From: JBBTSQ01 sp038078755
GTDB lineage: Bacteria > Patescibacteriota > Minisyncoccia > Phycocordibacterales > JBAYGS01
Length of the DNA: 12,461 bases
Assembly (NCBI GenBank): GCA_038078755.1
Contig: JBBTSQ010000046.1
Location: 1 to 12,461 of the forward strand
Reading direction: 5' to 3'
Positions 12,413 through 12,461 of the stretch are shown here, piece after piece (position 1 is the first letter of the stretch; each line of letters starts with the position of its first letter). The notes below the pieces were generated by a model. The model had not been told where the DNA came from, did no database searches, and saw only the letters and a list, made by a program, of their open reading frames with translations. The position numbers were made by a program, and so were the translations under genes.

Positions 12413-12418
12413 AGTATA
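12413..12418 (-). promoter_or_regulatory. -10 box of the pilD operon, implies leaderless mRNA
   Basis: TATACT (12418-12413, minus strand), then six bases and the ATG at 12406. No strong -35 is visible. Confidence 0.45.
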
Positions 12419-12449
12419 GCGTGTTTAGTGCAAGCACAAAAGGGAAAGC

Positions 12450-12461
12450 GGGGGGGGGGGG
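12450..12461. other. Terminal poly-G run, likely artefact
   Basis: The last 12 bases are all G, at the extreme end of the window. This is typical of low-signal calls in two-colour sequencing and should not be trusted as genomic. Confidence 0.7.

Overview
The window looks like a contig end from a Candidate Phyla Radiation (Patescibacteria, probably Parcubacteria-type) bacterium. The basis is the gene style, not a database match: small proteins, tRNAs without encoded CCA, a group I intron in a tRNA, a LAGLIDADG endonuclease family of the kind common in these genomes, an in-frame 'LPAGRQ' palindrome inserted in ligA, and no recognisable Shine-Dalgarno sequence before any start. Every gene I can support lies on the minus strand. 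TGA is not read as an amino acid in any gene here. The last 12 bases are all G, which looks like a read or assembly artefact.

Layout, left to right (transcription runs right to left). 1-1260: a two-gene operon, a CYTH-domain protein followed by a shortened TrpC-like barrel protein, ending in hairpins. 1260-3290: a tRNA region. It holds tRNA-Asp(GUC) split by a 235-nt group I intron, a LAGLIDADG homing endonuclease gene lying outside the intron whose stop codon falls in the tRNA D arm, then tRNA-Met(CAU) and initiator tRNA-fMet(CAU). Partial direct or inverted copies of each tRNA's own 3' end lie downstream of it, among many hairpins. 3290-5780: operon gatC-gatA plus a membrane protein with a HEPN-like RX4H motif. 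5779-7865: ligA (NAD-dependent DNA ligase), with its promoter inside an 18-bp perfect inverted repeat. 7866-9305: an unrecognised two-TM protein with a consensus promoter and a 125-nt structured leader, then a hairpin-rich gene-free stretch. 9306-12406: a compact type IV pilus operon, pilD followed by four minor pilin or pseudopilin genes.

How the parts work together: GatC and GatA are two of the three subunits of the tRNA amidotransferase (GatB is not here). PilD would cleave the leaders of the pilins encoded directly after it. The endonuclease, the intron and tRNA-Asp form one overlapping transcription unit in which making the tRNA should cut the endonuclease mRNA.

Most interesting: (1) the tRNA-Asp, intron and external-endonuclease arrangement; (2) the repeated echoes of tRNA 3' ends; (3) a recurring TATACT-N6-ATG start architecture that implies leaderless mRNAs; (4) a structured leader upstream of the unknown membrane protein; (5) a LigA with only two of the four usual zinc cysteines and a palindrome-encoded insert.
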